Shown piece after piece: positions 6,993-14,322 of a DNA stretch of 35,370 bases. The translations under genes were made by a program, and so were the position numbers. Position 1 is the stretch's first letter, and each line of letters opens with the position of its first letter. Source of the DNA: DATAYA01 sp036272815. GTDB taxonomy: Bacteria; Pseudomonadota; Alphaproteobacteria; Acetobacterales; Acetobacteraceae. The notes under the pieces are model-generated. The model was not told the DNA's origin and did not search any database. It worked only from the letters and a program-made list of their open reading frames with translations. The stretch is from assembly GCA_036272815.1 (NCBI GenBank), contig DATAYA010000253.1:1-35370 (forward strand), read 5' to 3'.

Positions 6993-8420
6993 TCAGGCCA
7001 CCTGCCGCGACATGTCGAGCGCCGGCTTCGCGTCAGGCGGCAGCGGGGAGACATAAGGCGTCTTTTCCAGCTTCGCCCGGTGCTCGGCCTTCGCCCGCGC
7101 CAGCAGCGTCTCGTCGCGAATCGCATCGAGCGCCGTGCCCGCCATGATCTTGGCGACGTGCGCCATGCCCTTGTGCGCAGCGTCGGTCTTGCCCTGCGCG
7201 GTGAGCTGCCAGGAATGGCCGGGCGTGCCGATCGCGTAGGTCGCACCGCGCGCCTGCACAGTCGGGACCGCCCAGCTCACGTCGCCCACGTCGGTCGAGC
7301 CGATCATCTTCTCGCCGCGCGCCTCCAGCGGAATGACGGTGTCGCAGAGCGGCGCGTCACTGCGTGGCGGCAGTCCGGCGCGACGGAATGACGCCTCGAT
7401 GTCCTCGGCCGAGAGCGTCGCCTGGATCTGGCGTGCGAATTCGCGATCCTTCTCGTCGAATTGCGGCGGCCCGAGACGTTCGAAATTGTCGTGCATCGCC
7501 CGCTCCAGCGCCGTGTTGCCGAGCAGGTTGGACACGCCCGAGATCACCCGGCTCTCGACCCGCGTTTCCGTCATCAGCGCCGCCCCGTCGGCGATCTTCC
7601 GAACCCGCGCGATCAGCTTCTGCAACTCCGGCAGATTGCGCCCGCGGATCAGGTAGCGGACCTTGGCGGTGGCCTGTACCACGTTTGGCGCGATCCCGCC
7701 GGCATCGAGCAGCGCGTAGTGGATGCGCGCATCCTGCGGCATGTGCTCGCGCATGTAGTTGACGCCGACATTCATCAGTTCGACGGCATCGAGCGCGCTG
7801 CGCCCGAGATGCGGCGCGGCGGCGGCGTGGGAGGCGCGGCCGAAGAACGAAAAATCGATGCGCGTGTTGGCGAGCGAGACCGGCTCGTTGACGCCGGAGA
7901 GTGCGGCCGGATGCCAGGAGATCGCGATGTCGACGTCATCGAAGGCGCCGGCGCGGACCATGAAGCCCTTCGCCGCCCCGCCCTCCTCGGCCGGGCAGCC
8001 GTAATAGCGCACGCGGGCTTTCGTGCCGGTCTCGGCAAGCCAGTCCTTCACCGCGGTCGCGGCCAGCAGCGAGGCCGAGCCGAGCAGGTTGTGCCCGCAG
8101 CCGTGGCCGTGCCCACCGGGCTCGACCGGGCGCGGCTCGGCGACGCCGGCCTCCTGGCTGAGGCCGGGCAGCGCGTCGTATTCGCCGAGGATCGCGATGA
8201 CGGGGCCGCCCTCGCCGGCCTCGCCCATCAGGGCGGTCGGGATGCCGGCGACGTTCTCGGTCACGCGGAAGCCCTGCGCCTCCAGCATCGCGCGGTGCTC
8301 GGCGGCCGAGCGGTGCTCAGTGTAGCAAAGTTCGGGCATCCCCCAGACCCGGTCGCTCAGCGCCTCGAACTCCGGCCGCTTGGCTTCCACCAGGTCCCAC
8401 ACCCGCTCGGCATTCTTCAT
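6993..8420 (-). CDS. M20 family amidohydrolase, AbgB-like
   Basis: 475 residues from ATG 8420, preceded by a good ribosome binding site (GGGAGGGAG). A longer open frame upstream belongs to noise over the RraA-like gene. Zinc-peptidase M20 features are visible: E80-Y-D-A-L-P-G, H-G-H-G-C-G-H-N (104-111), the PAEEGG segment with E145/E146, and SWHP with H170. The overall pattern matches AbgB (p-aminobenzoyl-glutamate hydrolase subunit B) and related amidases acting on N-acyl amino acids. The true substrate cannot be read from the sequence. It lies 80 bp downstream of the RraA-like gene on the same strand, so the two may be co-transcribed, and it converges on the ABC importer operon. Confidence 0.87.
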   Translation of the reverse strand: MKNAERVWDLVEAKRPEFEALSDRVWGMPELCYTEHRSAAEHRAMLEAQGFRVTENVAGIPTALMGEAGEGGPVIAILGEYDALPGLSQEAGVAEPRPVEPGGHGHGCGHNLLGSASLLAATAVKDWLAETGTKARVRYYGCPAEEGGAAKGFMVRAGAFDDVDIAISWHPAALSGVNEPVSLANTRIDFSFFGRASHAAAAPHLGRSALDAVELMNVGVNYMREHMPQDARIHYALLDAGGIAPNVVQATAKVRYLIRGRNLPELQKLIARVRKIADGAALMTETRVESRVISGVSNLLGNTALERAMHDNFERLGPPQFDEKDREFARQIQATLSAEDIEASFRRAGLPPRSDAPLCDTVIPLEARGEKMIGSTDVGDVSWAVPTVQARGATYAIGTPGHSWQLTAQGKTDAAHKGMAHVAKIMAGTALDAIRDETLLARAKAEHRAKLEKTPYVSPLPPDAKPALDMSRQVA

Positions 8421-8500
8421 CGCTTGTCTCCCTCCCTGCAACCGCCGCGATGATAGACCGCTCAGCCGGGGGCGGCCAGTCGGCCCGCGCGGGTGCCGCT

Positions 8501-9169
8501 TCAGCCGCGCGCGGCCGCCACCTGCGCCGTGGCCCCGCTCAGCGCACCGAGCTTCTCGCCGGCTGCCACCCGCGCCTGGGACGCGAGCCCGCGCTCCTGC
8601 GTCTCGATCGCCCGCCGCGCCTCCGCCTCGGCCTCGGCCGGCGGCAGCACCAGCACGCCGCTCTCGTCGCACAGCACGGCATCGCCCGGCATCACCACCG
8701 CACCCCCGATCGAGACCGGGCGGTTCAGCCGGCCGCCGAGGTCGTAGAGCCGCGTCGTGATCGGCGCGAGGCCGCGCGACCACATCGGGAATTGCGAGGC
8801 CTCGATCTCCTCGAAGTCGGTGCAGGGGCCGTCGACCACGCCGGCCCGGGCGCCCGCCGCCTTGGCCGCCACGGTGACGCCGCCGCCCCAGCAGGCGTGC
8901 CGGTCGTCGCCCAGCCGGTCCACCACCAGGATGTCGCCCGGCCGCAGCAGGCCGAGCGCATGGTGCAGCAGCGTGCAGTCCGGCCCGGGAATCGCGAGCG
9001 TGACCGCGGTGCCGGCGACGCGCCTGCGCGGCAGCAGCGGGCGGATCGCGCGGTTGCAGAACCCCCAATGGCGCCAGTGGCCGATCGTCGCCGTCTCGGC
9101 CTGCTCCAGCAGCGCGATCACCTCGGCCGAGATCGAGGTCGGCATCTCGCCCAAATCATAGACCGCCAT
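8501..9169 (-). CDS. RraA-like family protein with altered active site
   Basis: 222 residues from ATG 9169 (ribosome binding site GAAGGGAAG). It has the RraA/HMG-CHA aldolase fold signature: GDILVVDRLGDDRHACWGGG (about 78-97), then GVVDGPCTD (110-118), then VMPGDAVLCDESGVLVLP. In characterised 4-hydroxy-4-methyl-2-oxoglutarate/oxaloacetate aldolases the second block reads D-G-x-x-R-D and the Arg binds substrate; here that position is Thr117. The loss argues against the standard aldolase reaction, though the fold is clear. Many genomes annotate such proteins simply as RraA family. It is first in a probable two-gene unit with the M20 amidohydrolase. Confidence 0.82.
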   Translation of the reverse strand: MAVYDLGEMPTSISAEVIALLEQAETATIGHWRHWGFCNRAIRPLLPRRRVAGTAVTLAIPGPDCTLLHHALGLLRPGDILVVDRLGDDRHACWGGGVTVAAKAAGARAGVVDGPCTDFEEIEASQFPMWSRGLAPITTRLYDLGGRLNRPVSIGGAVVMPGDAVLCDESGVLVLPPAEAEAEARRAIETQERGLASQARVAAGEKLGALSGATAQVAAARG

Positions 9170-9363
9170 CGCCGCTTCCCTTCGCCCGATCCGAGACCAC
9201 TCGCCCTCCGCCCACTCTGGCGAGCGACGGCAGCACCTGTCCAGGCGCGCTTGCACCGGGGCCGGCAGGAAGCGTAGTGCTCCCGCCCCGGCGGCAACCG
9301 GCCACGAGGGAAGACCATGGACCGCACTTGCCGGCTTTGAACGACGGCCAGACTACCGCGACG

Positions 9364-11256
9364 ATGCCACCAATCACCGAGGCGCCGCCGGCGCGCCGGA
9401 CCGGCCTCCGGTTCAGCATGCTGCTCGCCGTGCTCGGCGTCGTTTATGGCGATATCGGCACCAGCCCGCTCTATGCGCTGCATTCGAGCCTCGCCATCCT
9501 CGGCGACCGCAGCCTCGCGGTGTGGGAGATCCTCGGCATCCTGTCGCTGATCTTCTGGGCGCTGGTGCTGATCGTGACGGTCAAATACGTGCTGCTGGTG
9601 ATGCGCGCGGACAACCGCGGCGAGGGCGGCATCCTGGCGCTGATGGCGCTGGCGCAGCGCGTCTCACGGGGAACCGGCACCCGCAACATCCTGGCGCTGG
9701 TCGGCATCACCGGCACCTGCCTGTTCTTCGGCGACGGCATCATCACGCCGGCGATCTCCGTCCTCTCGGCGATCGAGGGCGTCGAGGTCACGCTGCCGCA
9801 GTTCAAGGAATTCGTGCTGCCGGTCTCGGCCATCGTCATCATCGCGCTGTTCGCCGTGCAGTGGCATGGAACCGGGCGCGTGGGGCGGGTGTTCGGGCCG
9901 GTGATGGCGCTCTGGTTCGCGGTGATCGGCGCGCTCGGCGCGATCCAGATCGTGCAGCATCCCGGCGTGCTGGTGGCGCTGGCGCCCTATTACGCGGCGA
10001 TGTTCTGCTACAATCACGGCCTGATCGCCTTCCTGGCCCTCGGCGCCGTGGTGCTGGCGGTCACCGGGGCGGAGGCGCTCTATGCCGATATGGGGCATTT
10101 CGGCGCGCGGCCGATCCGCCTCACCTGGCTGGTGTTCGTGCTGCCCTGCCTGACGCTCAACTATTTCGGCCAGGGTGCGCTGGTGATCGCGCATCCCAGC
10201 GCGGTGGAGAACCCGTTCTTCCTGATGGTGCCGCACATCCTGCGGCTGCCGATGGTCGTGCTCGCGACCTGTGCCACGGTGATCGCGAGCCAGGCGGTGA
10301 TAACCGGCGCCTATTCGCTGGCGCGGCAGTGCATGCTGCTCGGCTTCCTGCCGCGGATGACGGTGCGCCACACCAGCCAGACCGAGGAGGGACAGATCTA
10401 CGTGCCGCAGGTCAATGCCGCGCTTGCGGTGGGCGTGCTGCTGCTGGTGCTGGCGTTCAAGACCTCCGACAATCTCGCCGCCGCCTACGGCATCGCGGTG
10501 ACCGGTACATTCCTCTGCACCGCCATCCTCGCGATGGTCGTATTCCGGCGCCAGTTCGGCTGGTCGCGGGCGACGGCAGCGATCGTGTTCGGCGGCTTCT
10601 TCGCGATTGATTTTGTCTTCTTTGCCGCAAACATGCTGAAGGTGCCGGAGGGTGGCTGGGTGCCGCTGGCCCTCGGGCTCGCACTGATCGGCCTGATGAC
10701 GTCCTGGAAACGCGGGCGCGACCTGATGCTGGCGCGCTGGCGGCAGGACAGCCTGCCGCTCGCCTCCTTCCTCGCCCGACTGCCGCAATCGCGCACCATC
10801 CGCGTCCCCGGCATCGCCGTGTTCCTGACCAGCAACCCCGATTACGTGCCGGCCGCCCTGCTGCACAATCTCAAGCACAACAAGGTGCTGCACGAGCGCG
10901 TGCTGTTCCTCACCGTGACACCGATCGACGAGCCGGAGGCACGGCCCGACCGCCACGCCGAGTTCACCGAGCTCTCGCCCGGCGTCTTCCGCGTGCTGCT
11001 GCGCTACGGTTTCATGGACAGCCCGAACATCCCGCGCTCGCTCGAGGCCCTGCGCGCGCGCGGCCTGCCGTTCGACCCGATGCAGGTGAGCTACTTCCTC
11101 GGCCGCGAGATGATCGTGCCGGCGATGGTGCCGAAGATGCCGTGGTGGCGATTGTGGCTGTTCCTGGTCATGGCCCGCAACGCCGTCTCCGCCACCGAGT
11201 TCTTCCGCATTCCGAGCGACCGGGTGGTCGAGCTGGGCGTGCGCGTCGCGATCTGA
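9364..11256 (+). CDS. kup: Low-affinity potassium transporter Kup
   Basis: 630 residues from ATG 9364, close to the usual Kup length (about 620-630). A GTG 87 bp earlier is open but adds a non-conserved Arg/Pro-rich leader. It starts with the hallmark VLGVVYGDIGTSPLYAL and contains the family blocks GEGGILALMAL, FFGDGIITPAISVLSA and GAEALYADMGHFG. About 12 membrane helices cover residues 20-430, and a cytoplasmic C-terminal region (about 460-630) ends the protein. Kup proteins are proton-coupled K+ importers of the inner membrane. It diverges from the RraA-like gene across a 194-bp gap in which I see no clear promoter. No c-di-AMP or other riboswitch is apparent upstream. Confidence 0.95.
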   Translation: MPPITEAPPARRTGLRFSMLLAVLGVVYGDIGTSPLYALHSSLAILGDRSLAVWEILGILSLIFWALVLIVTVKYVLLVMRADNRGEGGILALMALAQRVSRGTGTRNILALVGITGTCLFFGDGIITPAISVLSAIEGVEVTLPQFKEFVLPVSAIVIIALFAVQWHGTGRVGRVFGPVMALWFAVIGALGAIQIVQHPGVLVALAPYYAAMFCYNHGLIAFLALGAVVLAVTGAEALYADMGHFGARPIRLTWLVFVLPCLTLNYFGQGALVIAHPSAVENPFFLMVPHILRLPMVVLATCATVIASQAVITGAYSLARQCMLLGFLPRMTVRHTSQTEEGQIYVPQVNAALAVGVLLLVLAFKTSDNLAAAYGIAVTGTFLCTAILAMVVFRRQFGWSRATAAIVFGGFFAIDFVFFAANMLKVPEGGWVPLALGLALIGLMTSWKRGRDLMLARWRQDSLPLASFLARLPQSRTIRVPGIAVFLTSNPDYVPAALLHNLKHNKVLHERVLFLTVTPIDEPEARPDRHAEFTELSPGVFRVLLRYGFMDSPNIPRSLEALRARGLPFDPMQVSYFLGREMIVPAMVPKMPWWRLWLFLVMARNAVSATEFFRIPSDRVVELGVRVAI

Positions 11257-11294
11257 CGATGGTCGCCTGACCGATTTCCCGGCTGCGGCTCCCG

Positions 11295-12062
11295 GTGCTA
11301 GGGAAGCGCCCGGGGGATACGCTCCAACACACGCCAGGCGTCCGCGACGGCCGCCGCACACCGAGGATTTTAGCGCTGATCGCCACGCACGCTCAACTTC
11401 TGCACCTGCTGCACGCCTACGGCTATGGCTTCCTCGGCGTGCTGATCGCGCTCGAGACGATGGGCCTGCCGCTGCCGGGCGAAGGGGTGCTGATCGCAGC
11501 CTCGCTGTATGCCGCGGCGACCCACAAGCTCGATATCAATCTCGTGGTGCTGTGGGCCGCAATGGGCGCGATCCTGGGCAATATCGGCGGCTATCTTATC
11601 GGGCGCGAGGTCGGGGTCTGGCTGCTGCCGCGCTATGGGCGCTATGTCGGGCTGACCGAGAAGCGGGTGCGGATCGGGCACTACCTGTTCGACAGACACG
11701 GCGGCACGGTGGTTTTTGTCGGCCGCTTCATCGCCCTGCTGCGCACCTTCGCAGCCCTGCTCGCGGGCTCGGTGCGGATGAACTGGCGCAGCTTCATGCT
11801 GGCCAACGTCACCAGCGGCATCCTCTGGGCGAGCCTCTACGGCTATGGCGGCTATCGCCTCGGGCGCGCGGTCAAGCGGGTGGCAGGCCCGGCGGAGATG
11901 GTGATCGTGGCGGTCGCCATCGTGGTGCTGGTGCTGACCGCGATCTTCCTCAAGCGCAACGAGGCGCGGCTGGAGCGCGAGGCGGAGGAAGCGCTGGCCG
12001 CACGGGAGCGCGAGCGACAGCGCCGCCGCGGGCGGCGGGGCGAGCGGCGCGTGGACGTATAG
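11295..12062 (+). CDS. DedA/SNARE-associated family membrane protein
   Basis: DedA proteins act in membrane homeostasis, probably as lipid flippases. Landmarks: GFLGVLIALETMGLPLPGEG, the G-R-F-I-A-L-L-R-T-F-A-A-L-L-A-G-S block with conserved Arg, and about five membrane segments. The C-terminus is a strongly basic/acidic cytoplasmic tail (EREAEEALAARERERQRRR). The start is uncertain. GTG 11295 (255 residues) has no ribosome binding site and encodes an unlikely charged leader. A GAGGA at 11363-11367 is well placed for a non-standard CTG at 11376, which would give the typical length of about 228. The stop is 6 bp from the nusG stop, on the opposite strand. Confidence 0.85.
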   Translation: MLGKRPGDTLQHTPGVRDGRRTPRILALIATHAQLLHLLHAYGYGFLGVLIALETMGLPLPGEGVLIAASLYAAATHKLDINLVVLWAAMGAILGNIGGYLIGREVGVWLLPRYGRYVGLTEKRVRIGHYLFDRHGGTVVFVGRFIALLRTFAALLAGSVRMNWRSFMLANVTSGILWASLYGYGGYRLGRAVKRVAGPAEMVIVAVAIVVLVLTAIFLKRNEARLEREAEEALAARERERQRRRGRRGERRVDV

Positions 12063-12068
12063 GTATCC

Positions 12069-12599
12069 TCAGAGCTTCTCCACCTGCCCGTATTCCAGCT
12101 CGACCGGCGTCGAGCGGCCGAAGATCGAGACACTGACCTTCACCCGCCCCTTCTCCTCGTCGACATCCTCGACGGTGCCGTTGAAGCTGGTGAACGGCCC
12201 GTCGGCGACGCGCACCTGCTCACCCACCTCGAACAGCACCGACGGGCGCGGATGCTCGACGCCCTCGCGGGTCTGCTTGAGGATGCGCTCCGCCTCGGCC
12301 TCGCTGATCGGGCTCGGGCGGTTGCGGTTGCCGAGGAAGTTGGTGACCTTGGGCGTGTTCTTGACCAGGTGCCAGGCATCGTCGGTGAGGTCCATCTTCA
12401 CCAGCACGTAGCCGGGGAAGAACTTGCGCTCGGTGTTGACCTTCTGGCCGCGGCGGCTCTCCACCACCTCCTCGGCCGGCACCATCACCTCCTCGATCTG
12501 GTCGGCGAGGCCCTTCTCGCTCGCCTGCTGCTTGATTGCCTCGGCGATCTTCTTCTCGGAGCCCGAATAGACGTGGACCACATACCAACGCTTTGCCAT
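12069..12599 (-). CDS. nusG: Transcription termination/antitermination protein NusG
   Basis: 176 residues from ATG 12599 (MAKRWYVVHVYSGSEKK). NGN domain about 1-120 (FFPGYVLVKMDLTDDAW, VTNFLG), KOW domain in the C-terminal 50 residues (GEQVRVADGPFTSFNGTVED, SIFGRSTPVELEY). It binds RNA polymerase and links it to Rho and to ribosomal protein S10. It lies 47 bp downstream of secE behind tRNA-Trp, the classic order. Unlike most bacteria, rplK does not follow: the next gene is the convergent DedA gene. Confidence 0.97.
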   Translation of the reverse strand: MAKRWYVVHVYSGSEKKIAEAIKQQASEKGLADQIEEVMVPAEEVVESRRGQKVNTERKFFPGYVLVKMDLTDDAWHLVKNTPKVTNFLGNRNRPSPISEAEAERILKQTREGVEHPRPSVLFEVGEQVRVADGPFTSFNGTVEDVDEEKGRVKVSVSIFGRSTPVELEYGQVEKL

Positions 12600-12646
12600 C
12601 ACCCGCTCCGATCCAACCCCGCGCGCCGATGCCATCCCGGCCGCAC

Positions 12647-12841
12647 TCATGTGGCGCCGCCGAACAGCGCCCGCACGGCCATCCCGATCGCCTGGTCGAT
12701 CGCCAGGAAGAACAGCGCCCCGGCGGCGGTCATCGCGAACACCATCCCGGTCGTCACCAGCGTCTCGCGGCGGCTCGGCCAGGTGACTCTCGCCACCTCC
12801 GCCCGCACCTCACGCACGAATTTCAACGGATCGAACGTCAC
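12647..12841 (-). CDS. secE: Preprotein translocase subunit SecE
   Basis: 64 residues, the short single-spanning form of SecE. The N-terminal amphipathic part (PLKFVREVRAEVARVTWPSR) carries the conserved V-x-W-P-S/T-R-x-E motif, and one membrane helix follows (VFAMTAAGALFFLAIDQAIG). It stabilises SecY in the inner-membrane Sec channel. The gene sits 55 bp after the tRNA-Trp gene and upstream of nusG. Confidence 0.96.
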   Translation of the reverse strand: MTFDPLKFVREVRAEVARVTWPSRRETLVTTGMVFAMTAAGALFFLAIDQAIGMAVRALFGGAT

Positions 12842-12896
12842 CGTCTGGTCCCTTTGTCAGCGTCGCGTCGAGCACCCGCTTCACGTCGAGCGCCGA

Positions 12897-12973
12897 TGGC
12901 AGGGGCGGAGGGTCTCGAACCCCCAGCCTCCGGTTTTGGAGACCGGCGCTCTAGCCAATTGAGCTACGCCCCT
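12897..12973 (-). tRNA. tRNA-Trp (CCA anticodon)
   Basis: A full cloverleaf can be folded by eye. The acceptor stem is AGGGGCG/CGCCCCT, the D arm AGCTC..GAGC, the anticodon stem CCGGT/ACCGG with loop CTCCAAA (anticodon CCA), and the T arm contains GGTTCGAGACC. Discriminator G is at 12900 and the CCA tail is encoded (12899-12897). It heads the tRNA-Trp, secE, nusG unit, as in many bacteria. Confidence 0.97.
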
Positions 12974-13050
12974 CGACCGCCGCTCGGCCCCGCCGCCGGA
13001 CCGGATATAAGTACTCCCGGCGCCGCGCGAGAGCCCGCCGCAAAGCGCGC

Positions 13051-13079
13051 TAAGAACAGGCGCGCGCGCGGTGTGTCAA
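13051..13079 (-). promoter_or_regulatory. Sigma-70-type promoter for tRNA-Trp, secE, nusG
   Basis: On the minus strand a perfect -35 TTGACA (13074-13079) is followed by a 17-bp GC-rich spacer and TTCTTA (13051-13056) as a -10. A GCGCGC discriminator comes next. Transcription would begin near 13044, about 70 nt before the tRNA. A strong -35, a weak -10 and a G/C-rich discriminator are typical of growth-rate-controlled stable RNA promoters. A second TTGACA at 13087-13092, inside a short direct repeat, has no matching -10. Confidence 0.6.
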
Positions 13080-13182
13080 GCCGGGGTGTCAAGCCTGCGT
13101 GGGACGCGCCGGCAGTCGGCGCGCCCGGCTTGATCGCGGCCGCAGGCTGAAGCAGGGTCGTCCGACACGAACGGAGAACCCC

Positions 13183-13602
13183 ATGCTCGCCCGACGCGGC
13201 CTCGACGCGCAGGAAGCGCTGGTCTGCACGATGGTGCTGGTGGCCGCCGCCGACAGCGGCATCACCGACCGCGAGATCGGCGTCATGTCCGGCCTGGTAC
13301 AGACGCTGCCGGTGTTCCTGCATTTCTCTTCCGAGCAGTTGCAGGAGGCCGCCGACGTCACTGTCGGCCTGCTCCGCGAAGAGGACGGGCTCGCCCATGC
13401 CGGCCGCCTGATCCGCGATGCGCTGGAGCCGCGGCTGCGCGAGACCGCCTATGCGCTCGCCTGCGAAGTCGTCGCCGCCGGCGACCTGCGGCAGCAGCCG
13501 ATCCTGCAGATGCTGGAGCTGGTGATGAACGAGCTGCATCTCGATCCGCTGGTCGCCGCGGCGATAGAGCGCGGCACCCGCGCTCGCCACCAGCGCATCT
13601 GA
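13183..13602 (+). CDS. TerB-like (tellurite resistance TerB fold) protein
   Basis: 139 residues from ATG 13183, preceded by GGAGA. All-helical sequence with the TerB-like pattern: an early D-x-x-I-T-D-x-E segment (AADSGITDREIGVM), which in TerB-like proteins can bind metal, and a D-P-L-V-A-A-A-I-E-R-G-T-x-A-R-H end. These small cytoplasmic proteins are widespread and mostly of unknown role; the tellurite name reflects homology only. The next gene (class II aldolase) starts 12 bp after the stop, so the two probably share a transcript. Confidence 0.7.
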   Translation: MLARRGLDAQEALVCTMVLVAAADSGITDREIGVMSGLVQTLPVFLHFSSEQLQEAADVTVGLLREEDGLAHAGRLIRDALEPRLRETAYALACEVVAAGDLRQQPILQMLELVMNELHLDPLVAAAIERGTRARHQRI

Positions 13603-13613
13603 GCGCCGGCGCG

Positions 13614-14243
13614 GTGGACGAGGCCGCCACGCGCCGCCTGCTCGTGGCACTCGCGGCCAGCCTGTTCGATCGCGGCTTCTCGGTCGGCAGCGCCGGCAAC
13701 ATCAGCGTCCGGCTGGCGGACGGGTATCTGATGACACCCACCAACTCCTGCCTCGGCCGGCTCGATCCCGACGCGCTCTCACGCCTCGATGCCGATTTCC
13801 GTCCGATCGCCGGGGCCGCACCGTCGAAGGAGGTGTTCATGCACCGTGCCTTCTACCGCGCGCGGCCCGGCGCCGGGGCGGTGGTGCATCTGCACTCCAC
13901 GATGGCGACCGCGGTCGCCTGCCTGCCGGATGCCGACGCGGCGAACCCGATCCCCCCGCTCACGCCCTATTTCGTCATGCGAATCGGGGGCAGGCTGCCG
14001 CTGCTGCCCTATTGGCGGCCCGGCGATCCGGCGATGGAGCCTGCAATCCACGACGCGGCGATCGGCGCGCGCGCGGTGCTGCTCGCCAATCACGGCCCGG
14101 TCGTCAGCGGGGCCACGCTCACCGATGCGGTTTATGCCGCGGAGGAGCTGGAAGAGGCAGCGCGTCTGTTTCTTCTGCTGCGCGGCATGGCACCGCGGCT
14201 CCTCACGCCCGCGCAGGTCGCGGCACTGCGGCCGCCGGACTGA
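13614..14243 (+). CDS. Class II aldolase/adducin family, 3-oxo-tetronate 4-phosphate decarboxylase-like
   Basis: 209 residues from GTG 13614. Class II aldolase residues are in place: GSAGNISVR (25-33), E73 (PSKEVFMHRAFY), the metal-binding pair H92-L-H94 (VVHLHST) and H160 (LANHGPVV). Length and sequence resemble OtnC, which decarboxylates 3-oxo-tetronate 4-phosphate in four-carbon acid sugar breakdown. The partner genes otnK, otnI and the dehydrogenase are absent from the window, so the specific reaction is only likely. It ends at a strong hairpin (14280-14311) facing the histone-like gene. Confidence 0.8.
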   Translation: MDEAATRRLLVALAASLFDRGFSVGSAGNISVRLADGYLMTPTNSCLGRLDPDALSRLDADFRPIAGAAPSKEVFMHRAFYRARPGAGAVVHLHSTMATAVACLPDADAANPIPPLTPYFVMRIGGRLPLLPYWRPGDPAMEPAIHDAAIGARAVLLANHGPVVSGATLTDAVYAAEELEEAARLFLLLRGMAPRLLTPAQVAALRPPD

Positions 14244-14279
14244 GCGCATCGCACTGCCCGCAGCCAACTGAACGCAGCG

Positions 14280-14311
14280 ATCCAGCCGGCCCGAGACGGG
14301 GCCGGCTGGAT
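14280..14311. terminator. 13-bp hairpin between convergent genes
   Basis: A perfect 13-bp stem (14280-14292 with 14299-14311) with a 6-nt loop lies in the 79-bp gap between the class II aldolase gene and the histone-like gene, 36 bp past the first stop and 12 bp past the second. No T run flanks either side, so it may be a bidirectional mRNA end or a Rho-assisted terminator rather than a textbook intrinsic one. Confidence 0.5.
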
Positions 14312-14322
14312 GTCGCTCGACC

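Noticed and set aside
9664..11361. 565-codon minus-strand open frame opposite kup
   Set aside because: His/Arg/Glu-rich shadow with no family features; the Kup frame on the plus strand is unmistakable.
13183..13602. Tellurite resistance operon
   Set aside because: Only one TerB-like gene is present; terC, terD, terE and related genes are absent, and the next gene is a metabolic aldolase.
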